Part shown: piece after piece, positions 1 to 7,379 of the stretch | Position numbering within the stretch: position 1 is the stretch's first letter | How the letters are laid out: each line of letters starts with the position of its first letter | Source: Bacteroidia bacterium | GTDB lineage: Bacteria > Bacteroidota > Bacteroidia > NS11-12g > UBA9320 | Assembly (NCBI GenBank): GCA_028339355.1 | Contig: JAOLBX010000017.1 | Location: 1-39,065, forward strand | DNA length: 39,065 nucleotides | Direction: 5' to 3' | Translations under genes and position numbers: made by a program | Notes under the pieces: model-generated | What the model saw: only the letters and a program-made list of their open reading frames with translations | Databases searched by the model: none | What the model was told of the DNA's origin: nothing

Positions 1-31
1 GGGTTCAATGGTTCTTTTTTTTAAAATATGA

Positions 32-65
32 TGAAAAGAGACACCAAGGTGCTTGTACCTAGTGT
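32..65 (-). terminator. Probable intrinsic terminator of the transaldolase gene
   Basis: Read on the minus strand, an imperfect hairpin (ACAC and AGGT pairing with ACCT and GTGT, around a six-base loop, 41-65) is followed by a pyrimidine-rich tail (CTCTTTTC). It lies just after the transaldolase stop codon. The stem is short and interrupted, so the call is moderate. Confidence 0.45.
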
Positions 66-78
66 GAAATTTTCACTA

Positions 79-735
79 CTATGAGTTTGCCTTTTTATGA
101 TCTGCTAAAAACTGTGCTAGACCTATGTGTGTAAGCGGATGCTTAGCAAGTCCCAAAATTGACTTAAGAGGACAAGTACAAACATCTGCACCTGCCTCTG
201 CGGCTCTTACTATGTGTAAAGGGTTTCTTATGGAAGCAGCAAGTATCTCAGTACTATACCCTTGAATGCTATATATATCCGCAATTTGGGCAATTAGCTC
301 TATACCGTCCCAATTCATATCGTCAATTCTTCCGATGAAAGGAGAAAGGTAAGTTGCTCCAGCTTTGGCAGCTAGTATCGCTTGTCCTGCCGAAAAAACT
401 AATGTGCAATTCGTTTTAATTCCATTGTCAGAAAACCATCGAATAGCCTTTATGCCATCTATGGTCATTGGTACTTTAACTACAATATTTTCGTGCAAAT
501 CCGCTAGTTCTTGACCTTCTTTGATCATCCCTTCAAAATCAGTGGCAATTACTTCTGCACTGATATCACCATCCACAAGTTCACAAATAGCTCTATAATG
601 AGCTTTCACATTAGCATCTCCTACTATGCCTTCCTTTGCCATAAGAGATGGATTAGTAGTTACACCATCCAAAATACCCAATGCTTGAGCTTCTTTTATC
701 TGTTCTAAGTTTGCTGTATCTACGAAAAATTTCAT
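79..735 (-). CDS. tal: Transaldolase / fructose-6-phosphate aldolase family protein
   Basis: A 218-residue protein of the short transaldolase (TalC/FSA) subfamily, a cytosolic TIM-barrel class I aldolase. Most members move a dihydroxyacetone unit between sugar phosphates in the non-oxidative pentose phosphate pathway; a few act as fructose-6-phosphate aldolases. The N-terminus MKFFVDTANL, the GVTTNPSL motif (residues 24-31) and the Schiff-base lysine in IVVKVPMT (Lys87) are visible, as is the GADVCTCP region near the C-terminus. Length is typical of the subfamily. It is transcribed alone, with a promoter-like box 20 bases upstream and a hairpin after the stop. Sequence alone does not separate transaldolase from F6P aldolase; transaldolase is the likelier role. 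Confidence 0.93.
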   Translation of the reverse strand: MKFFVDTANLEQIKEAQALGILDGVTTNPSLMAKEGIVGDANVKAHYRAICELVDGDISAEVIATDFEGMIKEGQELADLHENIVVKVPMTIDGIKAIRWFSDNGIKTNCTLVFSAGQAILAAKAGATYLSPFIGRIDDMNWDGIELIAQIADIYSIQGYSTEILAASIRNPLHIVRAAEAGADVCTCPLKSILGLAKHPLTHIGLAQFLADHKKANS

Positions 736-754
736 TGTACTTAATTATTTGCTA

Positions 755-784
755 CAAAAATACACTCTTAGCCTCAATGGCAAA
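755..784 (-). promoter_or_regulatory. Bacteroidota-type promoter for transaldolase
   Basis: On the minus strand there is an exact TAnnTTTG -7 box (TATTTTTG, 755-762) and a TTTG -33 element (781-784), separated by 18 bases. This is close to the 19-21 base spacing known for the primary sigma factor of Bacteroidota. The -7 box lies 20 bases before the ATG at 735. Confidence 0.5.
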
Positions 785-873
785 AAACAAATAGATGTAC
801 GAGAATTTTTTGGCGATTAATAATCTAATGATGAGGAGATTATTGCTATTTTAGTCTCTAAAAGAAACAAAAA

Positions 874-957
874 TGGCTGACATCATACCGCTACAACCTC
901 TTACCCTTGCTGCATTCCTGCCCTGGGGGAGTTCGGAGGGAGCTGGCTATGTCAGCC
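874..957 (-). ncRNA. ffs: Small signal recognition particle RNA (4.5S type)
   Basis: Read on the minus strand, the RNA begins GGCTGACAT and ends ATGTCAGCC, which pair into a closing stem. The interior carries the universal SRP domain IV: CAGGGCAGGAATGC followed by AGCAAGG, with a GGAA tetraloop closed by GCA/TGC. These match the Ffh (SRP54) binding site of bacterial 4.5S RNA. The RNA binds Ffh and directs membrane and secreted proteins to the translocon. The length of about 84-90 nt is that of the short bacterial form without an Alu domain. A promoter box ends about 5 bases before the predicted 5' end, which supports strand and start. Confidence 0.92.
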
Positions 958-961
958 GGTG

Positions 962-992
962 CAAAAATAATAACACTTCCAAACCCTACAAC
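962..992 (-). promoter_or_regulatory. Promoter of the SRP RNA gene
   Basis: On the minus strand an exact TAnnTTTG box (TATTTTTG, 962-969) ends about 5 bases before the RNA 5' end. A partial -33 element (GTTG, 989-992) lies 19 bases upstream. The position relative to the RNA start is what a -7 box should have. Confidence 0.5.
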
Positions 993-1067
993 CATTTATT
1001 AAGAAATTATTGGACCAATCCGTCACCCTAATTTTATTCGCTTTTTAGTGGTATTTTTTAACCATAA

Positions 1068-1090
1068 AGTCAATTTTTTCGATATTGACT
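1068..1090. repeat. Small inverted repeat upstream of the carboxylase gene
   Basis: AGTCAAT and ATTGACT form a perfect 7-bp inverted repeat around a nine-base T-rich spacer, about 60 bases before the carboxylase ATG. It could be an operator or a leader hairpin. Function is unknown, and a repeat this short can arise by chance in AT-rich DNA. Confidence 0.3.
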
Positions 1091-1149
1091 GTTCATTTAC
1101 ATTCTATCTGTTTATTCTGAAAAAAAATACGTTGCTTTGATGCACAGAT

Positions 1150-2784
1150 ATGATTGCAAAAGATTTAGCTTTTAATAAAAATGAAGATGTCAACAAGATG
1201 GCACTTAGTGGCTTTCAGAAAATGGCTAAAAAAATACATTTAGGCGGAGGGGAAAAATCTGCTGCTAAACAAAAAGCCAAAGGAAAATTACTTGCAAGAG
1301 AGCGTATTACATACCTCAAGGATGATGATGCCGACTTTTTAGAAATCGGAACATTTGTGGGTTACGAGATGTACGAAGAGTACGGCGGATGCCCTGCAGG
1401 TGGTGTAGTAGGCGGCATAACAAAAGTAGCAGGCCGACAATGCTTGATAGTGGCTAACGACGCTACCGTAAAAGCGGGTGCATGGTTTCCCATCACCGCA
1501 AAAAAGAATCTTCGATTTCAGGAAATAGCTCTTGACAACAACTTACCAATCATCTATCTAGTGGATAGTGCAGGCGTTTTCTTGCCTATGCAAGATGAGA
1601 TTTTTCCTGACAAGGAACACTTTGGTAGAATATTTAGAAACAACGCTGTGCTCAGCAGTAAAGGGATACCTCAAATAGCTGCGGTAATGGGCAGCTGTGT
1701 AGCTGGGGGTGCTTACCTACCTATCATGAGTGATGAAGCTCTTATTGTAGATAAAACTGGCAGTATATTTTTGGCTGGCAGCTACTTGGTAAAAGCTGCC
1801 ATTGGCGAAAATATAGACAACGAATCTCTCGGTGGATCTGTAGCCCAAACCGATTTATCTGGTGTAATCGATGACCGATTTCCGAATGAAAAAGCCTGTC
1901 TGGACCGCATAAAGTTTCTGATGGATAAAATAGGCTCATTTGAAAAGGCTGGTTTTAGCAGAACAGATGCATACGCACCTACGCTAGATGAAAAAGATAT
2001 ATTAGGTCATTTGCCTGCCGAAAGATCAAAGCCATACAATTCTTTAGAGATTATAAATAGGCTTGTTGATAAATCCGAGTTTGAACAATACAAGGAAAAC
2101 TATGCCAAGACCATACTCTGCGGATACGGACGAATAGATGGTTGGGCAGTAGGCATCGTGGCAAACAATCGTGAACTAGTGAAAAGTGAAAAAGGAGAAA
2201 TGCAGTTTGGCGGTGTTATCTACTCCGATAGTGCAGACAAGGCTGCACGTTTTATTATGAACTGCAATCAAAAGAAAATCCCTTTAGTTTTTCTTCAAGA
2301 TGTAACAGGATTTATGGTAGGAAGCAGAAGTGAGCATGGAGGCATTATAAAAGACGGAGCTAAACTGGTAAGTGCCATGAGTAATAGCACCGTGCCTAAA
2401 TTTACTGTGGTAATGGGTAACAGCTATGGAGCAGGAAATTATGCAATGTGTGGCAAAGCATACGATCCACGTCTTATCGTAGCTTGGCCAAGTGCCAAGA
2501 TAGCTGTAATGGGTGGAGAACAAGCTGCCAAAGTGCTTCTACAAATCGAAAAAGCTAGCCTTGCCAAGAAAGGTGAGACAATTACTGCTAAAAAGGAAGA
2601 AGCTCTTCTCGACAAAATTATAAATAGATACAACAAACAAACCAATCCAGAGTATGCCGCTTCTCGCCTTTGGGTTGACGAGATAATAGACCCGATAGAT
2701 ACCAGAAAATGGATAAGTGCTGGTATAGAAATGGCTAACAATGCACCCGTAGCCAAATACAATGTGGGTGTAATCCAAACTTAA
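1150..2784 (+). CDS. Acyl-CoA carboxylase carboxyltransferase (beta) subunit, methylcrotonyl-CoA type
   Basis: A 544-residue biotin-dependent carboxyltransferase. It transfers the carboxyl group from carboxybiotin, carried on a separate alpha subunit, to an acyl-CoA. Both crotonase-like halves are present: the N-terminal half carries LLARERI, a CPAGGVVGG stretch and MGSCVAGGAYLP, and the C-terminal half carries GVIYSDSADKAARFI, FLQDVTGFMVG and GNSYGAGNYAMCG. The block FPDKEHFGRIF..SSKGIPQIA resembles the beta subunit of 3-methylcrotonyl-CoA carboxylase (leucine degradation) more than that of propionyl-CoA carboxylase, but the substrate is inferred. Length fits the family. The biotin-carrying alpha subunit is not in the window. 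The protease gene begins 7 bases after the stop, so the two are probably co-transcribed. Confidence 0.92.
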   Translation: MIAKDLAFNKNEDVNKMALSGFQKMAKKIHLGGGEKSAAKQKAKGKLLARERITYLKDDDADFLEIGTFVGYEMYEEYGGCPAGGVVGGITKVAGRQCLIVANDATVKAGAWFPITAKKNLRFQEIALDNNLPIIYLVDSAGVFLPMQDEIFPDKEHFGRIFRNNAVLSSKGIPQIAAVMGSCVAGGAYLPIMSDEALIVDKTGSIFLAGSYLVKAAIGENIDNESLGGSVAQTDLSGVIDDRFPNEKACLDRIKFLMDKIGSFEKAGFSRTDAYAPTLDEKDILGHLPAERSKPYNSLEIINRLVDKSEFEQYKENYAKTILCGYGRIDGWAVGIVANNRELVKSEKGEMQFGGVIYSDSADKAARFIMNCNQKKIPLVFLQDVTGFMVGSRSEHGGIIKDGAKLVSAMSNSTVPKFTVVMGNSYGAGNYAMCGKAYDPRLIVAWPSAKIAVMGGEQAAKVLLQIEKASLAKKGETITAKKEEALLDKIINRYNKQTNPEYAASRLWVDEIIDPIDTRKWISAGIEMANNAPVAKYNVGVIQT

Positions 2785-2791
2785 TAAAAGA

Positions 2792-4348
2792 ATGAAAAAG
2801 AATATATTACTTTTTGCGGGTCTATTCATGACCTTGAGAATATTTGCTCAAAATCCAAGCAACAAATTTTGGCACTTGGAACCTTTTAACAAAAAAGGCC
2901 AATCAGGCATAGGTTTGGAAGAAGCCAAAGCAATGATGAGCAGCAGAACTCCGAAAACTACAATAGTAGCGATAGCTGATGCTGGAGTAGATATCTACCA
3001 CCCTGACTTGAAAACAATGCTCTGGACCAACAATGACGAAATTCTTAATAACGGTATAGACGATGATGAAAACGGGTACGTAGACGACATATATGGTTGG
3101 AATTTTCTTGGAGAAACCACCTTTGATAACCTCGAAATAACACGTCAATATGCTCTTCTAAACGAAAAATACGAACTAAAGTCTCCAGCCGATGTATCTG
3201 ACAATGAGGAATACACGAGGTACCAGGATTTAAAAGAAATCTACCTGAAGAAAAACATGGAGGCTAAGCTCTATTTTGAGTTTTTTGACCAAGTGAAACG
3301 AGGGTTTGAATTTTTAGAAGAAACATACGGTACAGATATCACTTCGGAAGAGATATCAAACCACAAAAGTAAAAGCAAGTACGAGCAAGCGGCATTAAGC
3401 ATACTCACCCCAAGTGCTAAATCAAATAAGAACTTTAATTACCTTGATACTAAATCAGAACTAATGAGTGGTTATGATCACTACAATTTCACCTACAACT
3501 ATGGTTACAATGCCAAATTTGACCCTCGTTCTGAGAAAGTAGGCGATAACTATGATGATGTAAGTGAAACCCAATATGGAAATAGCAAAGTATACTACGG
3601 AGAAAAATTCTCATCACACGGTACTCACGTAGCAGGCATAGTAGCAGCAGATGCTTCCAATGACTTCGGAGCTAAGGGAATTTGCCAAAGCTGCAGAATA
3701 ATGTCTATACGCACAGTACCCGAAGGTGATGAGAGAGACAAAGATGTGGCCAACTCCATTCGCTATGCTGTAGATAATGGAGCGAGGATAGTAAACATGA
3801 GTTTTGGTAAAAGCTATGCTCACAATACAGAAGTAGTACGCGAAGCAATACGATATGCAGAGAGTAAAAATGTGCTCCTGATTCATGCTGCTGGGAATGA
3901 TGGCAAAAACAATGATTTGAGTAATAATTATCCGAATGATTTCAATGACGAGTTTGATAATTGGATAGAAGTAGGTGCGAGTAGCTGGATGAAAAAACCA
4001 AAAGGACTTGCAGAGTTTTCTAACTATGGGTTAAAAGAAGTTGATGTTTTTGCTCCGGGTGTAGACATATACTCTACCACACCAGAAAATCAATACGAAG
4101 CATACGACGGCACAAGCATGGCGAGCCCTGTGGTAGCGGGTACCGCTGCCTTTGTATGGAGCTATTATCCGAGATTAAAAGCATCTGAGCTTAAAAAGAT
4201 ACTTGTAGAAAGTTCTCTAGAGATAAAAGGCAGAAACAGAATTCCAGGTGCCAGAAAGAAAACAAGAGCTTGCAAAATATCTAAGACCGGTGGCGAGGTA
4301 AATTTACCCGCAGCTCTTAGAATGGCTGAGAAAATGAGCAAGGAATAA
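2792..4348 (+). CDS. Secreted subtilisin-like serine protease (S8 family)
   Basis: A 518-residue protein with a Sec signal peptide (residues 1 to about 19, MKKN then a hydrophobic core ending FAQ). The S8 catalytic triad is intact: Asp63 in IADAGVD, His276 in SSHGTHVAG and Ser442 in DGTSMASP, with the oxyanion Asn369 in HAAGND. About 210 residues separate Asp and His, far more than in bacterial subtilisins. The first part of this insert has the acidic, probably Ca-binding stretch NNGIDDDENGYVDD (87-100) common in Bacteroidota S8 proteases. The rest is charged and partly helical. No C-terminal sorting domain is seen, so it is probably periplasmic or released. It follows the carboxylase gene by 7 bases and ends one base before the convergent gene on the other strand. 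Confidence 0.93.
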   Translation: MKKNILLFAGLFMTLRIFAQNPSNKFWHLEPFNKKGQSGIGLEEAKAMMSSRTPKTTIVAIADAGVDIYHPDLKTMLWTNNDEILNNGIDDDENGYVDDIYGWNFLGETTFDNLEITRQYALLNEKYELKSPADVSDNEEYTRYQDLKEIYLKKNMEAKLYFEFFDQVKRGFEFLEETYGTDITSEEISNHKSKSKYEQAALSILTPSAKSNKNFNYLDTKSELMSGYDHYNFTYNYGYNAKFDPRSEKVGDNYDDVSETQYGNSKVYYGEKFSSHGTHVAGIVAADASNDFGAKGICQSCRIMSIRTVPEGDERDKDVANSIRYAVDNGARIVNMSFGKSYAHNTEVVREAIRYAESKNVLLIHAAGNDGKNNDLSNNYPNDFNDEFDNWIEVGASSWMKKPKGLAEFSNYGLKEVDVFAPGVDIYSTTPENQYEAYDGTSMASPVVAGTAAFVWSYYPRLKASELKKILVESSLEIKGRNRIPGARKKTRACKISKTGGEVNLPAALRMAEKMSKE

Positions 4349-4349
4349 C

Positions 4350-5003
4350 CTAATTTGATTTGTTCAACATCTCTTTTGCCTGCATAAAATTATAGCATAT
4401 TCCTATTGTTACGCTTGGGCTGACCTTTGAAACAGTTGGATAATCTTCTCCATTGAGGACTGTGTAAGTATCCTGATCAAATTTATTGTTACTTAGCACA
4501 TCTATTGCTAATCCCTCGTAGGGGTAAATATTTACTACACCAATAATCAAAATTTTACCGATATTATACCCATAGCCCAATCCTCCCGCTACTTTCTTAT
4601 TAAATATCCCGATAGTCTGATTTGGACCATTTGTAAGATCACTTAGCGGTATATTGAGATAAATCGTATGTTTTTCCGATAATTTGTAACCTACCAGTGC
4701 ACTTAGCATACCTCTCACACCCTTAGTAGTTCCGAACTCACCAATAGTGCTGTCTTCCTTTATAAAGTATGATTTCGGACCATTAGTGAAAGCATTGAAT
4801 CCAAAGCGAAGTCCAACTTGCACATTTTTGAATGTCGACTTGTGATTCTCCTCTGGGACCTCAAGTATTTTTAATCTATCTTCCAAGTTTTCTAAATGTT
4901 TTAGCATTTGCACTCTTTCACTCTCAGATTTTTGTTCTTTTGACTGCGCATGGCATTTGTAAAGACAGATAAAAGATATTAGCAGGAAGAAAAGACGATA
5001 CAC
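4350..5003 (-). CDS. Unknown secreted protein, possible small outer-membrane barrel
   Basis: A 217-residue protein with a signal peptide (MYRLFFLLISFICLYKCHAQ) and then a short charged helical segment (about 22-50) likely to form a coiled coil. The rest is rich in alternating hydrophobic, glycine and aromatic residues (VQVGLRFGFNAF, GLGYGYNIG, VTIGICYNF), as in a small beta-barrel or a lipocalin-like fold. I do not recognise the family. It converges on the protease gene and diverges, with a 36-base gap, from the amidohydrolase gene. Confidence 0.75.
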   Translation of the reverse strand: MYRLFFLLISFICLYKCHAQSKEQKSESERVQMLKHLENLEDRLKILEVPEENHKSTFKNVQVGLRFGFNAFTNGPKSYFIKEDSTIGEFGTTKGVRGMLSALVGYKLSEKHTIYLNIPLSDLTNGPNQTIGIFNKKVAGGLGYGYNIGKILIIGVVNIYPYEGLAIDVLSNNKFDQDTYTVLNGEDYPTVSKVSPSVTIGICYNFMQAKEMLNKSN

Positions 5004-5039
5004 ATTCAGTTTTGTTTAGCTTTAGTTTTATTTGTAGGT

Positions 5040-6686
5040 ATGGTTGATTTAAAGCTTAGAAAGAAGACTCGGTACATACTTAACGTGTTGGTGATAACAC
5101 TTAGTATTACCAGTTGTAAAACCGATAAAACATCCGTTGACTCCATTATCATCGCCCCCAAAATATATGTGTGTAATAATGGGTATGACATAGTAGAAGC
5201 TCTTGCCATCCAAGATGGAAAAATTATAGCCGTCGGCTCCAAGAGGCAAATCAAGTCTCAGTACAGCACAACCAACCTGACGGAATATGAAGGAATTGTC
5301 TATCCAGGATTTATAGACGCACATTCCCATTTCTATGGTTATGGCCTTACACTAAACAAGGTAGATCTGCGGAATACATCTGGTATGGAGAGCATAGTGC
5401 AGAAAATTGTGACTTTTGCAAATGACTCCAAGGAAATCTGGATAACAGGGCGAGGATGGGACCAAACACAATGGGAAGAAAAAGGGAATTTGAGTAACAA
5501 TATGCTAAATGCCTATTTCCCAGATAGGCCAATTTTTATAAAAAGAGTAGATGGACATGCTGGATTGGCAAATAATGCCGCACTTGAACTTGCCGGCATT
5601 ACTACTCGCACAACAGTGAGTGGTGGTGAGATAGAGGCCATGGGAGGTAGATTGACCGGGATTTTGACCGATAATGCCATGAATCTGATTGACGACATCA
5701 TCCCAAAGCCCAGTCGAGAAAGTACAATAAACGCTCTACTCAAAGCACAAAAAAACTGTTTTGCTGCAGGACTAACAACGGTGACCGATGCAGGACTAGA
5801 CTTGAGCACTATCTTGCTTATAGACAGTCTTCAGAAGGTTGGGGACCTTACGATGCGGGTATACGCCATGTGCAATCCAAACGAAGAGAACCTCGCATAC
5901 TTCGAAGAAAACGGCCCAATATCTAGTGATCTCTTGCAAGTGAGCTCTTTCAAAATATATGCGGATGGCTCATTGGGTTCTCGAGGGGCTAAGCTTAAAG
6001 AGAGCTATTGCGACCATAACAACTATACAGGGGTATGGGTAACAGAGCCCGCTGATATGGACTCACTGTGCAGTAGAATTCTGGTTATGAATTTTCAAAC
6101 AAACACGCACGCAATAGGCGATAGTGCCAACAAGATGGTCCTAGACATATATGGCAAATACCTAAAAACAAACAATGACCGCAGATGGCGAATAGAGCAT
6201 GCTCAGGTTGTAACACCTAATGACCGTGAACTATTTAGTAAATATTCTATAATTCCCTCTGTACAACCAACCCATGCCACTAGCGATATGCATTGGGCAG
6301 ATGATAGACTATGCCAGAGCAGAATGGTTGGAGCTTATGCCTATAGAAGTCTCTTAGAGCTGAATGGCTGGATGCCGCTTGGAACAGATTTCCCGGTAGA
6401 AGAAATTTATCCGCTCAATACTTTTTTTGCAGCAGTCTATCGTCAAAATAATAAATACCAACCTGTAGGAGGATTTTTGCTTGAAGAATCACTCAGGTCC
6501 AAAGATGCACTACTAGGAATGACCTTGTGGGCCGCAAAAGGAAACAAAATGGATGATAAAATTGGGAGTCTTGAAGTAGGTAAATTTGCAGATTATGTAG
6601 TTCTGGACAAGGATATAACTACCGAAAAATATATGCTGACTACCAAAATAATTGGCACTTATCATAATGGTAAAAAAGCAGACTAG
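5040..6686 (+). CDS. Amidohydrolase family lipoprotein (YtcJ-like, Amidohydro_3)
   Basis: A 548-residue metal-dependent hydrolase of the amidohydrolase superfamily. The N-terminus is a lipoprotein signal with Cys26 in SITSC, so it is probably anchored in the periplasm or outer membrane. Metal-site motifs in order: His95 and His97 in GFIDAHSHF, Lys305 in FKIYADGSLGSRGA, His357 in NTHAIGD, His387 in IEHAQVV, and Asp450 in LGTDFPVE. The final beta-sandwich element IGSLEVGKFADYVVLD is typical of the superfamily. Members act on amides, N-formyl groups or cyclic imides; the substrate cannot be told here. The last four bases overlap the end of the convergent DUF4230 gene. Confidence 0.9.
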   Translation: MVDLKLRKKTRYILNVLVITLSITSCKTDKTSVDSIIIAPKIYVCNNGYDIVEALAIQDGKIIAVGSKRQIKSQYSTTNLTEYEGIVYPGFIDAHSHFYGYGLTLNKVDLRNTSGMESIVQKIVTFANDSKEIWITGRGWDQTQWEEKGNLSNNMLNAYFPDRPIFIKRVDGHAGLANNAALELAGITTRTTVSGGEIEAMGGRLTGILTDNAMNLIDDIIPKPSRESTINALLKAQKNCFAAGLTTVTDAGLDLSTILLIDSLQKVGDLTMRVYAMCNPNEENLAYFEENGPISSDLLQVSSFKIYADGSLGSRGAKLKESYCDHNNYTGVWVTEPADMDSLCSRILVMNFQTNTHAIGDSANKMVLDIYGKYLKTNNDRRWRIEHAQVVTPNDRELFSKYSIIPSVQPTHATSDMHWADDRLCQSRMVGAYAYRSLLELNGWMPLGTDFPVEEIYPLNTFFAAVYRQNNKYQPVGGFLLEESLRSKDALLGMTLWAAKGNKMDDKIGSLEVGKFADYVVLDKDITTEKYMLTTKIIGTYHNGKKAD

Positions 6687-7105
6687 CCTTGAGCATCTAG
6701 TAGTTTTAGAGGAGTTATCTCCCACTTGTGGATTTTTCCTATTTCTGCTAACAAAACGTTCGCTTGCTCCAGAGCAGCGTGTGGCAGTTCGCTCTGCCAT
6801 GCTACTTGCTCTATCTGACTAGTGCATTGGTCTTTTATTAGATTGAGATCTTCAGGTTTAAACTTATTGAAGATTCCGTTTTCCATATTGTAGTAGTTGA
6901 TATCGGTACAATTACTCAATATTTTAATTTCAGGGATCTTCTTGATTGATATACGACTATTTGCCTCGTCTATCTCCCATTCCATCTCACTAAAATCGTA
7001 CCCCATCTGCACTTTACCTTTGACTATAATCAGTGCTCTTTTTGTACTCTTAAATAAGGTAGAGCTTACCTTGGTGTCCTTAAAATCTACTATTTCTGCA
7101 AAGTG

Positions 7106-7153
7106 ACCGTCTTATAATCCCTTAAACACTCGTTTAAGGGATTCTAAGACGGT
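7106..7153. repeat. Near-perfect 22-bp palindrome with 4-base loop
   Basis: Arms 7106-7127 and 7132-7153 pair at 21 of 22 positions around the loop ACTC; the only mismatch is 7115 against 7144. It lies entirely inside the DUF4230 reading frame and contains the interrupting TAA. No T-run follows on either strand, so it does not look like a terminator. Confidence 0.9.
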
Positions 7154-7278
7154 AGTTCTATTCATAACGGACACCGTTTTTTCCTTACCTATGTTAAACC
7201 GCTCATACATTTTAACGGCAGCTAAGACTAGAGTAGCCAGAAGAGCAATAAGCACAAAGGCTCCAATGATGGAAGTAT

Positions 7279-7362
7279 CTAAAAACAACTTATAAATAAA
7301 ATGGACGATAAGATGGCAATTACCACTACTATCGTCCACAATATGTTTTTGAGTTTACCCAT
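7279..7362 (-). other. 27-codon membrane-peptide ORF overlapping the DUF4230 start
   Basis: ATG at 7362 opens a short frame coding MGKLKN, then a hydrophobic run IVVVIAILSSILFISC, and stops at TAG (7279-7281). It could be a separate small membrane protein after citrate synthase, or the true N-terminus of the DUF4230 gene cut off by a one-base loss in the T5 run at 7281-7285. Adding one T would continue it directly into FLDTSIIGAFVLIALLA. Confidence 0.3.
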
Positions 7363-7379
7363 CTGGGTAGTTTTCAGAA

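Larger units (their letters stand above)
736..1149. other. 414-bp intergenic region holding the SRP RNA gene
   Basis: No protein-coding gene is seen here. It holds the transaldolase promoter (755-784), the SRP RNA gene (874-957, minus) with its promoter (962-992), and a small inverted repeat (1068-1090) ahead of the carboxylase gene. The rest is AT-rich with no recognisable element. A clear TAnnTTTG box for the carboxylase gene was not found; TACGTTGC at about 1130 is only a partial match. Confidence 0.6.
6683..7362 (-). pseudogene. DUF4230 membrane protein gene interrupted by an in-frame stop
   Basis: Two open segments in the same frame (7115-7339 and 6683-7111) are split by a single TAA at 7112-7114. 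The upstream part has a membrane helix (IGAFVLIALLATLVLAAV) and ends LESLKRVFKGL. Past the stop the frame continues DGHFAEIVDFKDTKV, ALIIVKGKVQMGYDFS and ENGIFNKFKPEDLN, the course of a DUF4230 domain (Bacteroidota envelope protein of unknown role). The stop lies inside a long palindrome (7106-7153), so a recent mutation, an assembly error or readthrough are all possible. The start is also unclear: the upstream open segment begins only at a GTG (7339), while a better-looking ATG (7362, 17 bases after the citrate synthase stop) is in another frame and meets TAG at 7279-7281. One extra T in the T5 run would join them. If translated as it stands, only a 75-residue membrane peptide or an N-terminally truncated domain from an ATG at 7012 would be made. 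Confidence 0.65.

Noticed and set aside
7106-7153. Palindrome as an intrinsic terminator for citrate synthase
   Set aside because: No T-run follows on either strand and it lies inside a recognisable protein domain.
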